From: Planococcus shenhongbingii
GTDB lineage: Bacteria > Bacillota > Bacilli > Bacillales_A > Planococcaceae
Reading direction: 5' to 3'
Length of the DNA: 64,000 nt
Assembly (NCBI RefSeq): GCF_030413635.1
Contig: NZ_CP129235.1
Coordinates: 2,728,001-2,792,000, forward strand
Each line of letters starts with the position of its first letter. Position 1 is the first letter of the stretch. Positions 35,884 to 45,147 of this stretch are shown here, piece by piece. A program made the translations under genes and the position numbers. The notes below the pieces were generated by a model. It worked only from the letters and a program-made list of their open reading frames with translations, was not told the origin of the DNA and did not search any database.

Positions 35884-37923
35884 TTATGCTGCTGAAGTCC
35901 GTGAAACTTTCTTTTCACGGGACATCCATTGGATGACAAACAAGATAATAAACACTACCGCCCCTACATAAGAATACAGCCCTTCCGGATAAATCAATGC
36001 TAATCCGGTAACCAGAGCCATTATTCGTTCAATCCAATTGAGTTTTCGGTACCAATATCCAATCAGTCCCGCCCCTACTGCTATCATTCCGGCAAAAGCT
36101 GTACTAACCACCCAAGTCAATTCGAGCCAAGTGGTATCAATCATCAACAGCGATGGAGACAGGACAAACATATATGGAATGATAAACGCTGCGGCTGCTA
36201 ATTTAGCGGCAATTACTCCTGTACGAATTGGTTCCCCTCCTGAAATTCCAGAAGCTGCAAAAGCAGCAAGGGCAACCGGAGGCGTAATATCGGCGATAAT
36301 CCCAAAATAGAACACGAACAAATGAGCAGATATGGCAACAACCATTGGGACAGCTGCCCCAGCCGGTTCATCGAGCATTAATAAGGTTATGATGGCCGGA
36401 GCCGCAATTGTGGAAGTGATGACATAGTTTGCCGTTGTCGGCGAACCCATACCTAAAACAAGTGCAGCCAGCATGGTGAAGAACAATGTCAGTAAAATAC
36501 TGCCTCCCGATGCTGAAATCAGTCCATTTGCCAAACTTAGCCCTAATCCGGTTTTTACAACCACCCCTACAATAATACCCGCTGCAGCGGTAGCAGCTCC
36601 TACTGCTAAGGCGGTCCGTGCACCATCCACTAAAGCATCGATCATATCCTTAAAACTTAACCGCGTTTCTTTATTGATGGCACTGACTAAAATGGTAGAG
36701 AGAATGCCGTATAAAGCAGCATGCATCGTTGGAACTCCGACCATTAAAAAGACGATGATGACCACAATTGGAATCAGCAAGTGGATTTTTTTCAACACTT
36801 CTTTCCGGTCAGGCAATTCTTCTTTTGTTAATCCGCGCAAACCTACCCGCTTTGCTTCAAAATGTGTCATGATCCAAACACCGGCAAAATACAATATCGC
36901 AGGAATAGCGGCAGCCTTGGCAATATCCCAATAGCTGATGCCTCCGATAAACTCCACCATCAAGAAAGCGGCTGCTCCCATAATCGGCGGCATAATCTGG
37001 CCGCCAGTAGATGATGTGGCTTCCACTGCACCTGCAAACTCTTTATTATACCCAAGCTTTTTCATCATCGGAATTGTATAGGCCCCTGATGTCACCACAT
37101 TGGCAACCGAGCTTCCGGAAATGGTTCCTTGCAGAGCACTGGAGAAAATGGCTACTTTCGCTGGTCCCCCTATTAAATGGCCGGCAAGCGATACGGACAG
37201 ATCATTAAAGTATTCCCCGACTCCCGTCTTCACTAAAAAAGCGCCAAATAATAGATAAACAAAAATAAACGTTGCTGAAACAGCTAAAGGCGTCCCTAAA
37301 ATCCCGTCAGTAGTATAGAACATCAACTGGATGACGGATTCCAAATCCTGTCCCCGGTGCCTTAAAAAACCGGGGAAATAAGGGCCAAAAAAGGTATAGG
37401 ATAAAAAAATTGAAGAAATAATTGTGATCGGCAACCCGACAGCCCGCCGTGTGGCCTCAAGAGTCAAAAGGATGGCAAGTATTCCGACAAACAGATCCAT
37501 TTCCGTTACACGCCCAATCCGGAACACTAAGTCATCATACATGATTGGCCAGTAAGCCCCTACCAAGATTGACAACAAGGATAAAATATAATCATAGAAT
37601 GGCACTTTGCGTTGATCGCTTTTGCGCTTAACAGCAGGGAATAAAAGAAAAATCAAAGACAAGGCAAATCCTAAGTGAATCGATCGCTGCAAATAAGCGG
37701 TAAACTGGCCATTGATTGCGGTATACAATTGAAAAAGTGAAAAGGCCAGCAAGCCATAGAAGACAATATGTTTTGCAATGCCCATCAAATCGCGGGTATT
37801 CGATTCAGGATCGTACTTTTGCAAAATCTCTTTTTGTTTTTCCTCGGAAATATAAGTCTCCTCTTCCGGAGGCAACTTCAGTTTTTCTTTTTCTTTTTCT
37901 TCTGGCGGCAATTTATTGCTCAT
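35884..37923 (-). CDS. TRAP transporter fused permease (DctM/DctQ, TAXI type)
   Basis: 679 residues with a charged cytoplasmic N terminus (about 1-45) followed by many membrane helices; the small DctQ-like and large DctM-like parts are fused, as is usual for TAXI-type TRAP systems. Conserved stretches include GTISGSSVANVVTSGAYTIP, ATSSTGGQIMPPIMGAAAFLM and LGMGSPTTANYVITSTIAAP. With the binding protein and the DUF1850 protein it forms a sodium- or proton-driven carboxylate/amino-acid uptake system. It overlaps the DUF1850 gene by 11 bases. Confidence 0.94.
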   Translation of the reverse strand: MSNKLPPEEKEKEKLKLPPEEETYISEEKQKEILQKYDPESNTRDLMGIAKHIVFYGLLAFSLFQLYTAINGQFTAYLQRSIHLGFALSLIFLLFPAVKRKSDQRKVPFYDYILSLLSILVGAYWPIMYDDLVFRIGRVTEMDLFVGILAILLTLEATRRAVGLPITIISSIFLSYTFFGPYFPGFLRHRGQDLESVIQLMFYTTDGILGTPLAVSATFIFVYLLFGAFLVKTGVGEYFNDLSVSLAGHLIGGPAKVAIFSSALQGTISGSSVANVVTSGAYTIPMMKKLGYNKEFAGAVEATSSTGGQIMPPIMGAAAFLMVEFIGGISYWDIAKAAAIPAILYFAGVWIMTHFEAKRVGLRGLTKEELPDRKEVLKKIHLLIPIVVIIVFLMVGVPTMHAALYGILSTILVSAINKETRLSFKDMIDALVDGARTALAVGAATAAAGIIVGVVVKTGLGLSLANGLISASGGSILLTLFFTMLAALVLGMGSPTTANYVITSTIAAPAIITLLMLDEPAGAAVPMVVAISAHLFVFYFGIIADITPPVALAAFAASGISGGEPIRTGVIAAKLAAAAFIIPYMFVLSPSLLMIDTTWLELTWVVSTAFAGMIAVGAGLIGYWYRKLNWIERIMALVTGLALIYPEGLYSYVGAVVFIILFVIQWMSREKKVSRTSAA

Positions 37924-38437
37924 CGATGTTCACTCCTCTTAATTGTTGGATAAGGGATAGGCGCTGAACTTGAAAGGTATAAGATTGCCCGCGTACCAGC
38001 GTCTTTTTTAAATCGTATTCATAGCCATTGCTTATAAAAGATAACCCTGCATCGATGTCGCCTATGAAAATCCTGAAATTCGGCAATTCCCTCTTCATGC
38101 CGGTAATGAAATATTTCCCGTCTTTTTCGCCAAACGTCTCTCCATCTCCTGCATTCGAAGGCATGCCGATATTGAAATCTTCATATTCCATGCCAGTCAT
38201 TTGCAGCCTGTCATCTTTAAGCACTTTATAACTCTCCAGCACTTCAGATAAATGGATGGAATGGATATACTTTATTTGGAATAAAGGATCTTCTACAGGA
38301 AGTTGTAAAGCTATTTGTTCGGTGCGATTATCAATAAAAACATAGCTTCGCTTAATGGGAACCAGTGCCGCAGCTGAAATCAATAGAATAAGGACTAATA
38401 ATGAGATAAGAAAGGGCTGCATCGGCTTCGCTTGCAT
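37913..38437 (-). CDS. DUF1850 domain protein (TAXI-TRAP accessory)
   Basis: 174 residues: one N-terminal helix (about 7-27), then an extracytoplasmic domain with the pattern IKYIHSIHLSEVLESYKV, as in DUF1850 proteins that sit between TAXI binding-protein and permease genes. The role is unknown but probably structural or in coupling the binding protein to the permease. GGAGGAGCATGTGGA precedes the ATG. Confidence 0.85.
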   Translation of the reverse strand: MQAKPMQPFLISLLVLILLISAAALVPIKRSYVFIDNRTEQIALQLPVEDPLFQIKYIHSIHLSEVLESYKVLKDDRLQMTGMEYEDFNIGMPSNAGDGETFGEKDGKYFITGMKRELPNFRIFIGDIDAGLSFISNGYEYDLKKTLVRGQSYTFQVQRLSLIQQLRGVNIDEQ

Positions 38438-38513
38438 TCCACATGCTCCTCCATTGCGTAAATAAATAACGACGATAAAGCTTGCGCTTTATCGTCTGCG
38501 ATTTCTAAGTATG

Positions 38514-39503
38514 CTATTTGTTTACTTCGTCGAAATATTTTTGTGCTCCTGGGTGTACATCTATTCCAATGCCATCCAATGCAGTTTCCGCTTTGATGAA
38601 GTCGGCTTTAGCGTGCTGGATTTGATCGGTGTTTTCATAGATCGCTTTTGTAATATCGTAAACAAGATCTTCAGAAATTTCGTCTTGAACGACTAGCATA
38701 GCCAGTACAGAAACCGTCGGTACATCTTCTGTTAACCCGTAAGTCCCGGACTTGATTGTATCGTTGGTATAGTAAGGATATTTTTCAATCAGTTCTTTCG
38801 CTTTTTCTTCCGTGACAGGCACGATATCAACATCAGCAGTTGCACTTAAGCTTTCAACTGCTCCTGTAGGGGTTCCTGCGGTGATGAAGGCAGCATCGAT
38901 TTGTCCGGCTTGCAAACTTTCCTGGGATTCAGCAAAATCCAGGTTTTGTGCTTCGACATCTTCCATCGTCATGCCGTGGATCTCAAGCAGCTGCTCTGCA
39001 TTGATATATGTCCCGGACCCTGGTGCCCCGACCGAAACTTTTTTTCCTTTCAAATCTTCGAAGGAAGCAATACCGGCATTGGCAGTTGTCACCAATTGAA
39101 CCGTTTCGGGATAAAGAGCGCCAATTGCAGATACCGTATCGATTACTTCACCTTCAAACATATTTGTTCCTTCCGCTGCATAATAGGCCGTATCGGTTTG
39201 GACAAATGCAATCTGGGCGCCGCCATCAGCAAGTGCAGTCATATTGGCAGCAGAAGCCTGTGAAGACTCGGCAGTCGTATCAATTCCCGTTTCATTTTCA
39301 ATGATTGTTGCCATCGCCCCACCTAAAGGATAATAAGTTCCAGTCGTTCCGCCGGTTAATATGCTAAGAAATTCAGGATTGGCCGAACCGCCGCCTTCTC
39401 CCCCTTCCCCGCTGTCAGTTGCCGTTTCTCCTCCGCATCCTGCCAAAAAAACCGATCCTGCCAATGCCATTGCAGCGAACAATCCGAATTTTTTGTTTGT
39501 CAT
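38514..39503 (-). CDS. TAXI family TRAP transporter solute-binding lipoprotein
   Basis: 329 residues. A lipobox LAGC at about residue 20 is followed by a Gly/Ser linker and the TAXI ligand fold (LTGGTTGTYYPLGGAMA, then GKKVSVGAPGSGTYINAEQLL). It is the likely ligand-capturing subunit for the TRAP permease downstream; relatives bind glutamate/glutamine or other carboxylates. GGGGGAATTCATTTT precedes ATG 39503. First gene of a three-gene operon. Confidence 0.94.
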   Translation of the reverse strand: MTNKKFGLFAAMALAGSVFLAGCGGETATDSGEGGEGGGSANPEFLSILTGGTTGTYYPLGGAMATIIENETGIDTTAESSQASAANMTALADGGAQIAFVQTDTAYYAAEGTNMFEGEVIDTVSAIGALYPETVQLVTTANAGIASFEDLKGKKVSVGAPGSGTYINAEQLLEIHGMTMEDVEAQNLDFAESQESLQAGQIDAAFITAGTPTGAVESLSATADVDIVPVTEEKAKELIEKYPYYTNDTIKSGTYGLTEDVPTVSVLAMLVVQDEISEDLVYDITKAIYENTDQIQHAKADFIKAETALDGIGIDVHPGAQKYFDEVNK

Positions 39504-39608
39504 AAAATGAATTCCCCCTTTTTTAGAATATTTCAAATTCATCATAACATGTCTTTAGACTTGTTTACCATCTGAATTTTCCAAAAATTATAAGGAGAAT
39601 TTACTCTT

Positions 39609-40193
39609 TTACTTTTCAGCGCCTTCTACGTGTTTTTCCGGTGCTGTATCTTCTGGCGCCACATCTTCAAATGTCATTCCTTTTTCCTCTAAATCTCTGG
39701 TGCGGTGAGCTATGCGCGCAGATGCACAAGCCGCTACACTCGCCACTAGGTCATCAAGGAAAGTATGGACATGCCCGCCTATTTTCGTATCCAGTTTCCG
39801 GATAATCCCCACTTTGTTTTTATCTAAATGCCCAAAAGTAGTGACTGCAATACTGCCGTATGTCAAAACAGCGCCTAGTCCGATCATTTCATCGACTCCA
39901 AACAACCCTTCATCCGAACCGACAATCTGCTGAAGCGGGCGTGATAATTTCCCTTGTTCTGCAAGTTCATCCAATTCAATTCCTACTAGCAATGCATGCT
40001 GCATTTCGCGTTTCCTGAGAACACTTTCCACCGATTCGATGCAATGGTCGATTGTTAAGCCTTCGTTATAAGGCAATTGCATTTCCAATACAATTTTTGC
40101 GATTTCTTCGCTTCTTACACCCCTGCGCTCCAGAGCATCAAGAGTCGCTTTTGTTATTTCTTCCGAATGTATCCGGAATTTTCCTCCATCCAT
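39609..40193 (-). CDS. pgpA: Phosphatidylglycerophosphatase A family protein (YutG-like)
   Basis: 194 residues resembling B. subtilis YutG. The family motif region GVDEMIGLGAVLTYGSIAVTTFGHLDK and the C-terminal DDLVASVAACASARIAHR fit PgpA-like proteins, which dephosphorylate phosphatidylglycerol phosphate in lipid synthesis. The last 20 residues are an acidic extension. AAGGGGATATGACCT precedes the ATG. Function is by family only. Confidence 0.82.
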   Translation of the reverse strand: MDGGKFRIHSEEITKATLDALERRGVRSEEIAKIVLEMQLPYNEGLTIDHCIESVESVLRKREMQHALLVGIELDELAEQGKLSRPLQQIVGSDEGLFGVDEMIGLGAVLTYGSIAVTTFGHLDKNKVGIIRKLDTKIGGHVHTFLDDLVASVAACASARIAHRTRDLEEKGMTFEDVAPEDTAPEKHVEGAEK

Positions 40194-40296
40194 AGGTCAT
40201 ATCCCCTTCCATAATATCTTTAACTTTCCTGCCCATTATACCTCTACCAGTGAATATGTTACAATTTTCGTACAGAAAGCACTAGGAGGTCTATCA

Positions 40297-41019
40297 ATGA
40301 ATAGAGGAACAGTACAGGATTTATCCATTTATAGCAAAGAACTTCAGGAAGACATGCAGCTTCTAATTTATCTTCCTGCTAATTTTTCACCATTATACAA
40401 ATATACTTTGATTATTGCCTCTGACGGCAAGGATTATTTCCAGTTAGGCCGTGCCCCGCGTATTGCGGATGAGCTATTGGATAACAATGAAATCGAAAAC
40501 ATCATTTTTGTCGGCGTTCCTTATAAGAGTGTAAAAGACCGCAGCAGCAAGTATGAACCTGCCGGTGAAAAACATGGCGCATACTTACGCTTTCTAGCAC
40601 ACGAACTCGTGCCTTATTTAGATGAAAACTACCCGACTTACCAAGTGGGAATGGGGCGTGCATTGATCGGAGACTCATTGGCCGCAACTGTATCACTCAG
40701 CGCCGCTTTGAAATATCCAAATATATTTGGCCGTGTGATTTTACAGTCACCGAAAGTGAGCGATGAATTGATGGAAACTGTGGAGGCCTTTAATCCAGCA
40801 AATGCTTTTACTGTTTACCACGTAATTGGAAAAGGAGAAACGGCTGTAAAATTAATGTCTGGAGAAACGGCTGATTTTCTGGAACCTAATCGGAAATTAA
40901 ACAATTTACTGAAAAATAAAGGGTTTTCCATCTTTTACGAAGAATTTGAAGGAGACCATACATGGAAGCATTGGCAACCTGATTTAAAAAGAGCCTTGCT
41001 GCAGAATTTCGGTTTATAA
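40297..41019 (+). CDS. yjcH: Putative esterase YjcH (alpha/beta hydrolase)
   Basis: 240 residues, the length of B. subtilis YjcH, in the esterase-D / enterochelin-esterase group. The nucleophile elbow reads LIGDSLAAT (Ser near 129), and the catalytic His is in FEGDHTWKHW near 227. The substrate is not known; the Bacillus relative BesA hydrolyses bacillibactin, but YjcH is not proven to. AGGAGGTCTATCA precedes the ATG. Adjacent to yjcG and yjcF as in B. subtilis. Confidence 0.88.
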   Translation: MNRGTVQDLSIYSKELQEDMQLLIYLPANFSPLYKYTLIIASDGKDYFQLGRAPRIADELLDNNEIENIIFVGVPYKSVKDRSSKYEPAGEKHGAYLRFLAHELVPYLDENYPTYQVGMGRALIGDSLAATVSLSAALKYPNIFGRVILQSPKVSDELMETVEAFNPANAFTVYHVIGKGETAVKLMSGETADFLEPNRKLNNLLKNKGFSIFYEEFEGDHTWKHWQPDLKRALLQNFGL

Positions 41020-41095
41020 TTCTCAATTCACGGCTTTCATGTTTTTTTGGTATAATAAATATTGAAGTATTTACTATAGACTAGGAGGGCTTTTT

Positions 41096-41614
41096 ATGAA
41101 ATTCGGTGTTGTTGCATTCCCATCTAAAAAACTTCAGGACGTTGCAAACTCATACCGCAAACGTTATGATCCTCATTACGAATTGATTACACCGCATATG
41201 ACGCTGAAAGATGCGTTTGAAGTTGAGGAAACCCAGATCAAAGACATGGTAAAAAATTTGGCTGAAATTGTGAAACGCCATAAACCGTTTCAGCTTCACG
41301 CAACACGCGTCAGCACTTTCTCACCTTTAACGAATACGCTTTATTTCAAAATCGAGCCAAATCCTGAAATCTTGTCTCTTCATGAAGACTTGCATAAGGA
41401 TTTCTATGGCAACCAACCGAAATATTCATATGTGCCGCATGTAACGATTGCACAAAAAATGTCAGACTCAGAACACGCAGATATTTTTGGGCAATTGAAA
41501 ATGGTCGGGATCAACCATGAAGAAACAATTGACCGGATTCATTTGCTTTATCAATTAGAAGATGGTTCATGGACCGTTTACGATACTTTCCGATTACCAG
41601 GAGATGACCAGTAA
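41096..41614 (+). CDS. yjcG: YjcG, 2H phosphoesterase superfamily protein
   Basis: 172 residues with two HxT motifs, TPHMTLKD near 39 and VPHVTIAQ near 118, at the spacing of the 2H phosphoesterase fold. It matches B. subtilis YjcG in length and place; its substrate is unknown. TAGGAGGGCTTTTT precedes the ATG. The stop codon directly abuts the GTG start of yjcF, so both are in one operon. Confidence 0.92.
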   Translation: MKFGVVAFPSKKLQDVANSYRKRYDPHYELITPHMTLKDAFEVEETQIKDMVKNLAEIVKRHKPFQLHATRVSTFSPLTNTLYFKIEPNPEILSLHEDLHKDFYGNQPKYSYVPHVTIAQKMSDSEHADIFGQLKMVGINHEETIDRIHLLYQLEDGSWTVYDTFRLPGDDQ

Positions 41615-42046
41615 GTGATTAAAGTAAAAATTGCAGAAACACCTATTGAAAAAGAGCAAGCATTTAATGTACGAAGAAAAGTTTTTGTCGAAGAACAGGG
41701 AATTCCGTTACACATTGAACTAGATGAATTCGACGATTCAGCCGTCCATTTTGTCGCCTATGAACTTGAGCAGCCCATTGCTGCCGCTCGTATTCGAGAA
41801 CTCGAAATGGGTATAGGCAAAATTGAACGCGTCTGTGTTCTTCCAGAATACCGCGGACAACATGTCGGTTTATTAATGATGCACGAAATGGAGCAATATG
41901 CACAAAAAGCCGGATTATTTACGTTGAAATTAAATGCCCAATCCTATGCTGTTCCTTTCTATGAAAAACTCGATTACTCCGTTAATTCTCCAGAATTCCT
42001 CGATGCAGATGTACCTCATCGAGCAATGGAAAAAAAGATCATATAA
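41615..42046 (+). CDS. yjcF: GNAT family acetyltransferase YjcF
   Basis: 143 residues, GNAT fold, with the acetyl-CoA binding segment VCVLPEYRGQHVGLLMM near residues 72-88. The N-terminal VRRKVFVEEQGIP is typical of the YjcF group. The substrate is unknown. The start is GTG immediately after the yjcG stop codon, with AGGAGATGACC upstream in the yjcG end, so translation is coupled. Confidence 0.9.
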   Translation: MIKVKIAETPIEKEQAFNVRRKVFVEEQGIPLHIELDEFDDSAVHFVAYELEQPIAAARIRELEMGIGKIERVCVLPEYRGQHVGLLMMHEMEQYAQKAGLFTLKLNAQSYAVPFYEKLDYSVNSPEFLDADVPHRAMEKKII

Positions 42047-42078
42047 AAAGCAGGACTCACAAAGAGTCCTGCTTTTTT
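42046..42078 (+). terminator. Terminator of yjcH-yjcG-yjcF
   Basis: AAAGCAGGACTC ACAAA GAGTCCTGCTTTTTTT: a perfect ten-pair stem, also suitable for the converging fabI transcript. Confidence 0.93.
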
Positions 42079-42091
42079 TATGGCATTAGTA

Positions 42092-42862
42092 TTAAAGAAT
42101 ATGATAACCGCTATCTACGTGAATCGTTTCTCCTGTGATTCCACGGGACATATCGCTAAACAAGAATGCAGCCGTATCGCCTACTTCTTCTGGCGTAGTA
42201 TTGCGGCGAAGCGGTGCTTTTTCTTCAATTTCATGAAGAATCGTGTTGAAACCGCTGATGCCTTTTGCTGATAATGTACGGATTGGCCCAGAGGAAATCG
42301 CATTTACACGGATTCCGTGTTTACCGAGGTCAGCCGCTAAATAGCGCACCGACATTTCAAGTGAAGCTTTAGCCACTCCCATGACATTATAGTTAGGCAT
42401 TACACGCTCGCCGCCGATATACGTCAATGCGACAATGCTTCCTCCTTCTGTCATTAGAGGCTTGGCGTATTTTGCTATGACTGTCAATGAATACGAGCTG
42501 ATATTTTGCGCCAGTAAGAAGCCGTCGCGTGATGTATCATAGAAGTTTCCTGCCAGTTCTTCTGTCTTTGCAAAAGCGATGCAATGAGCAAGGCCATGGA
42601 TAGTGCCTACTTCCTCTTTGATGGACGCGAAGCAGTTTTCTACGCTTTCATCGCTTGTTACATCACAAGGCAAAATCAATTCGTGGTTGCCGTCCAATGT
42701 AGCCACCAAATCGCGTACCGGCTTTTCAAAACGTTCGCCAGCATATGTAAAAATCAAGCGTGCACCGGATTGATCCAGTGATTGTGCAATTCCCCAAGCA
42801 ATACTGCGCTTATTAGCTACGCCCATGATGACGTAAGTTTTTCCTGCTAAAGCTATTGACAT
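42092..42862 (-). CDS. fabI: Enoyl-[acyl-carrier-protein] reductase (NADH)
   Basis: 256 residues. Reduces enoyl-ACP in the last step of each fatty-acid elongation round; the target of triclosan in other bacteria. The cofactor motif GVANKRSIAWGIA is at 14-26, and the catalytic pair Y-x6-K is in NYNVMGVAKASLE near 156. GGAGGAATTTTGA precedes the ATG. Expression is expected to be under FapR through the operator described just upstream. Confidence 0.97.
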   Translation of the reverse strand: MSIALAGKTYVIMGVANKRSIAWGIAQSLDQSGARLIFTYAGERFEKPVRDLVATLDGNHELILPCDVTSDESVENCFASIKEEVGTIHGLAHCIAFAKTEELAGNFYDTSRDGFLLAQNISSYSLTVIAKYAKPLMTEGGSIVALTYIGGERVMPNYNVMGVAKASLEMSVRYLAADLGKHGIRVNAISSGPIRTLSAKGISGFNTILHEIEEKAPLRRNTTPEEVGDTAAFLFSDMSRGITGETIHVDSGYHIL

Positions 42863-42886
42863 TCAAAATTCCTCCTATACCTATTA

Positions 42887-42931
42887 TTATTACCTGGTAC
42901 TAATAATACTCCATAAAAAAGAAAAGTGCAA
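42887..42931 (-). promoter_or_regulatory. fabI promoter with FapR operator
   Basis: On the minus strand TTGCAC (42926-42931), 17 bases, then TATTAT (42903-42908). The FapR-type palindrome ATTAGTACCAGGTAATAA covers the -10 and downstream bases (about 42887-42905). FapR represses lipid genes until malonyl-CoA accumulates. The match to the known 17-bp family operator is close. Confidence 0.85.
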
Positions 42932-42944
42932 TTCGCACTTTTCT
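42920..42944 (-). terminator. mgtE terminator overlapping the fabI -35 box
   Basis: GAAAAGTGC AATTC GCACTTTTC forms a stem followed on the minus strand by TTTTTTATGG. The fabI -35 hexamer lies inside it, so the mgtE terminator and fabI promoter share bases. Confidence 0.75.
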
Positions 42945-44314
42945 TAAAGGCTGCCTAAAAAAGTTGTTGCAAGCCCCAGATAAATGAGGATTGAAATAAT
43001 GTCATTCAATGTAGTGATAAAAGGGCCGGAAGCTACTGCAGGGTCAATATTCAAATGATGGATCAGCAGAGGAATAAACGAGCCTGCCAAAGTGGCGACA
43101 AAGATAGATCCCATCACCGCTGTGCCTACGAGCAGGCCAATCAGCAGCTCTCCTTTCCAAAAATAAACCAGCCCAACGACCACAATGCCGCACACTACTC
43201 CCGTTATCAATCCGGTGCCAGCTTCTCTGAACAACAATTTCATTTTGCTTTCTTCTTCGATATCGCCAGTGGCAATTCCCCGGACTGCAACAGCGAGCGC
43301 TTGAGTGCCGCTGTTTCCAGCCATTCCGGCGATTAAAGGGATAAACACGGCTAATAGCGCAACCTGGTCAAGAGTCGCTTCAAACATCCCCATCAAGTTT
43401 GCGGTCAACATACCTAAAAATGTCAGTAAAATCAGCCATGGCAGCCGCTTTTTTGCAGCCGTAAGCGGTCCCTTGTCAAACGTATCCATATCCGATACAG
43501 CGGCCAATTTTGAGTAGTCATCCGATGCTTCTTCATCCAAAACATCAATAATGTCATCAACTGTAATAATACCAAGCAAATGATTCTGAAAATCTACAAC
43601 CGGCATTGCCAGAAAGTCGTAGTCCTTGATTATCCGTGCCACTTCTTCCTGATCTTCCCCTACTGATACACTGACTACACGCTCATTCATAATCGATTTA
43701 ATCAATATATCTTCATCTGAAATAATCAAATCACGTAAAGTCACAATTCCTGAAAGCCGTTTATCTTCATCGACTACAAAAACATAATATATAGTCTCTG
43801 CATTGTGTGCTGCATTCCGAAGAATATTCATCGCCGAACGGACAGTGGAGTTTTCAGGAATGGATACGAACTCCGTGGTCATGATAGAGCCAGCTGTATA
43901 TTCTTCATAATGCAGCAAATCCTTGATTTGCCGTGCAGAATCTTTGTCCATGATTGTTAAATAAGTAGCAACCTGCTCTTTATTCAATTTATTGAGAATG
44001 TCTACAGCATCATCTGTATACATAGCAGAAAGCAGATCAGATGCGTAATGGACATTCATTTCTCTGAATAAATCCTCGTATTCATCGTCATCCAATTCAA
44101 TGGCTTCAAAAGTATTAGCCATTTCTTTAGGAGAGAGATACTGATACAGTTGCTGGCGGATTTCATGCTCAGCTTTCGCAAAAAATGTCGCTTGGTCATA
44201 TGGATGTTGTGCAAGAAATTCTTCCCGGAAACTTTCTACGTCTCCACGTTCCAACAATTCGAGCAATAACTCCTCGTTCAATTCTTGGTCGAGCACCACT
44301 TTTTCTTCCATCAT
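42944..44314 (-). CDS. mgtE: Magnesium transporter MgtE
   Basis: 456 residues: an N-terminal helical Mg2+-sensing domain (about 1-130), two CBS domains (about 135-260), a connecting helix and five membrane helices from about 285, with FIPLIAGMAGNSGTQALAVAVRG in the pore region. This is the standard length. GGAGGGAGTTTAC precedes tandem ATG codons. No M-box riboswitch is visible in the short upstream gap, so regulation is likely by channel gating. Confidence 0.96.
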   Translation of the reverse strand: MMEEKVVLDQELNEELLLELLERGDVESFREEFLAQHPYDQATFFAKAEHEIRQQLYQYLSPKEMANTFEAIELDDDEYEDLFREMNVHYASDLLSAMYTDDAVDILNKLNKEQVATYLTIMDKDSARQIKDLLHYEEYTAGSIMTTEFVSIPENSTVRSAMNILRNAAHNAETIYYVFVVDEDKRLSGIVTLRDLIISDEDILIKSIMNERVVSVSVGEDQEEVARIIKDYDFLAMPVVDFQNHLLGIITVDDIIDVLDEEASDDYSKLAAVSDMDTFDKGPLTAAKKRLPWLILLTFLGMLTANLMGMFEATLDQVALLAVFIPLIAGMAGNSGTQALAVAVRGIATGDIEEESKMKLLFREAGTGLITGVVCGIVVVGLVYFWKGELLIGLLVGTAVMGSIFVATLAGSFIPLLIHHLNIDPAVASGPFITTLNDIISILIYLGLATTFLGSL

Positions 44315-44409
44315 GTAAACTCCCTCCTTTCGAACTTTTAAGGTCTTGTAATTCCAATCTATACGTTACACTATGTATAGAGATAATCAAGATTTAAGAG
44401 GTGATTTTT

Positions 44410-45147
44410 GTGAAATATGACATCATTGGCGATATTCATGGCTGTTTTGATGAGTTGCTTGAACTGCTTGCTAAACTCGGTTATAAAAAAGAGCAAGAAG
44501 TCTACATACATCCCGGAGGGCGCCAACTTGTTTTTGTTGGCGACGCCATGGACCGCGGCCCCAAATCACTTGAAGTGCTGCAGTTATTATTTAAAATGCA
44601 GGACCGGGGCATTCTCTTCTATTCCCCTGGAAACCATTGCAACAAACTTTATCGCTATTTTAAAGGCAATAATGTGCAAGTAAATAACGGCCTGGAAACG
44701 ACACTCGCTGAATGGAGAACCCTTCCTAAAAAAGAGCAGCAGGAATTCAGATCCCGTTATCGCCGCTTTTACGAGAAACTTCCTATATACCAAGAACTAG
44801 GAAAAGAATTGATAGTTGCCCATGCGGGAATCAAAGCCGAAATGATTGGCAAGCCGCTAAGCAGAAATATTGCCGTTTTCGTTTTATATGGCGATATCAC
44901 AGGAAGGTTCGATGTTGACGGGCGGCCAATTAGAAAGAATTGGGCCAAATCCTATAATGGCTCCAAGTGGATTGTTTATGGGCATACACCTACTGAACAG
45001 CCCTATTTAATCAATCAAACTGCCAATATTGACACAGGCTGTGTATTCGGAGGAGCACTTACAGCATTCCGCTTTCCGGAAAAGGAGCTTGTATCGGTCG
45101 CTTCCCATCAGCCTTACCAGCCCGACCGTTTTCACCGCTTCACATGA
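44410..45147 (+). CDS. prpE: Bis(5'-nucleosyl)-tetraphosphatase PrpE
   Basis: 245 residues, PPP-type phosphatase with the metal motifs YDIIGDIHG, VFVGDAMDRGP, PGNHCNKL and VYGHTP. The B. subtilis protein hydrolyses Ap4A and protein phosphotyrosine. The start is GTG at 44410 with AAGAGGTGATTTTT upstream; this gives the family N terminus. The 3' end overlaps the convergent rluD-family gene by 16 bases. Confidence 0.93.
   Translation: MKYDIIGDIHGCFDELLELLAKLGYKKEQEVYIHPGGRQLVFVGDAMDRGPKSLEVLQLLFKMQDRGILFYSPGNHCNKLYRYFKGNNVQVNNGLETTLAEWRTLPKKEQQEFRSRYRRFYEKLPIYQELGKELIVAHAGIKAEMIGKPLSRNIAVFVLYGDITGRFDVDGRPIRKNWAKSYNGSKWIVYGHTPTEQPYLINQTANIDTGCVFGGALTAFRFPEKELVSVASHQPYQPDRFHRFT

Noticed and set aside
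44315..44400. M-box Mg2+ riboswitch before mgtE
   Set aside because: The gap to prpE is too short and has no M-box consensus.
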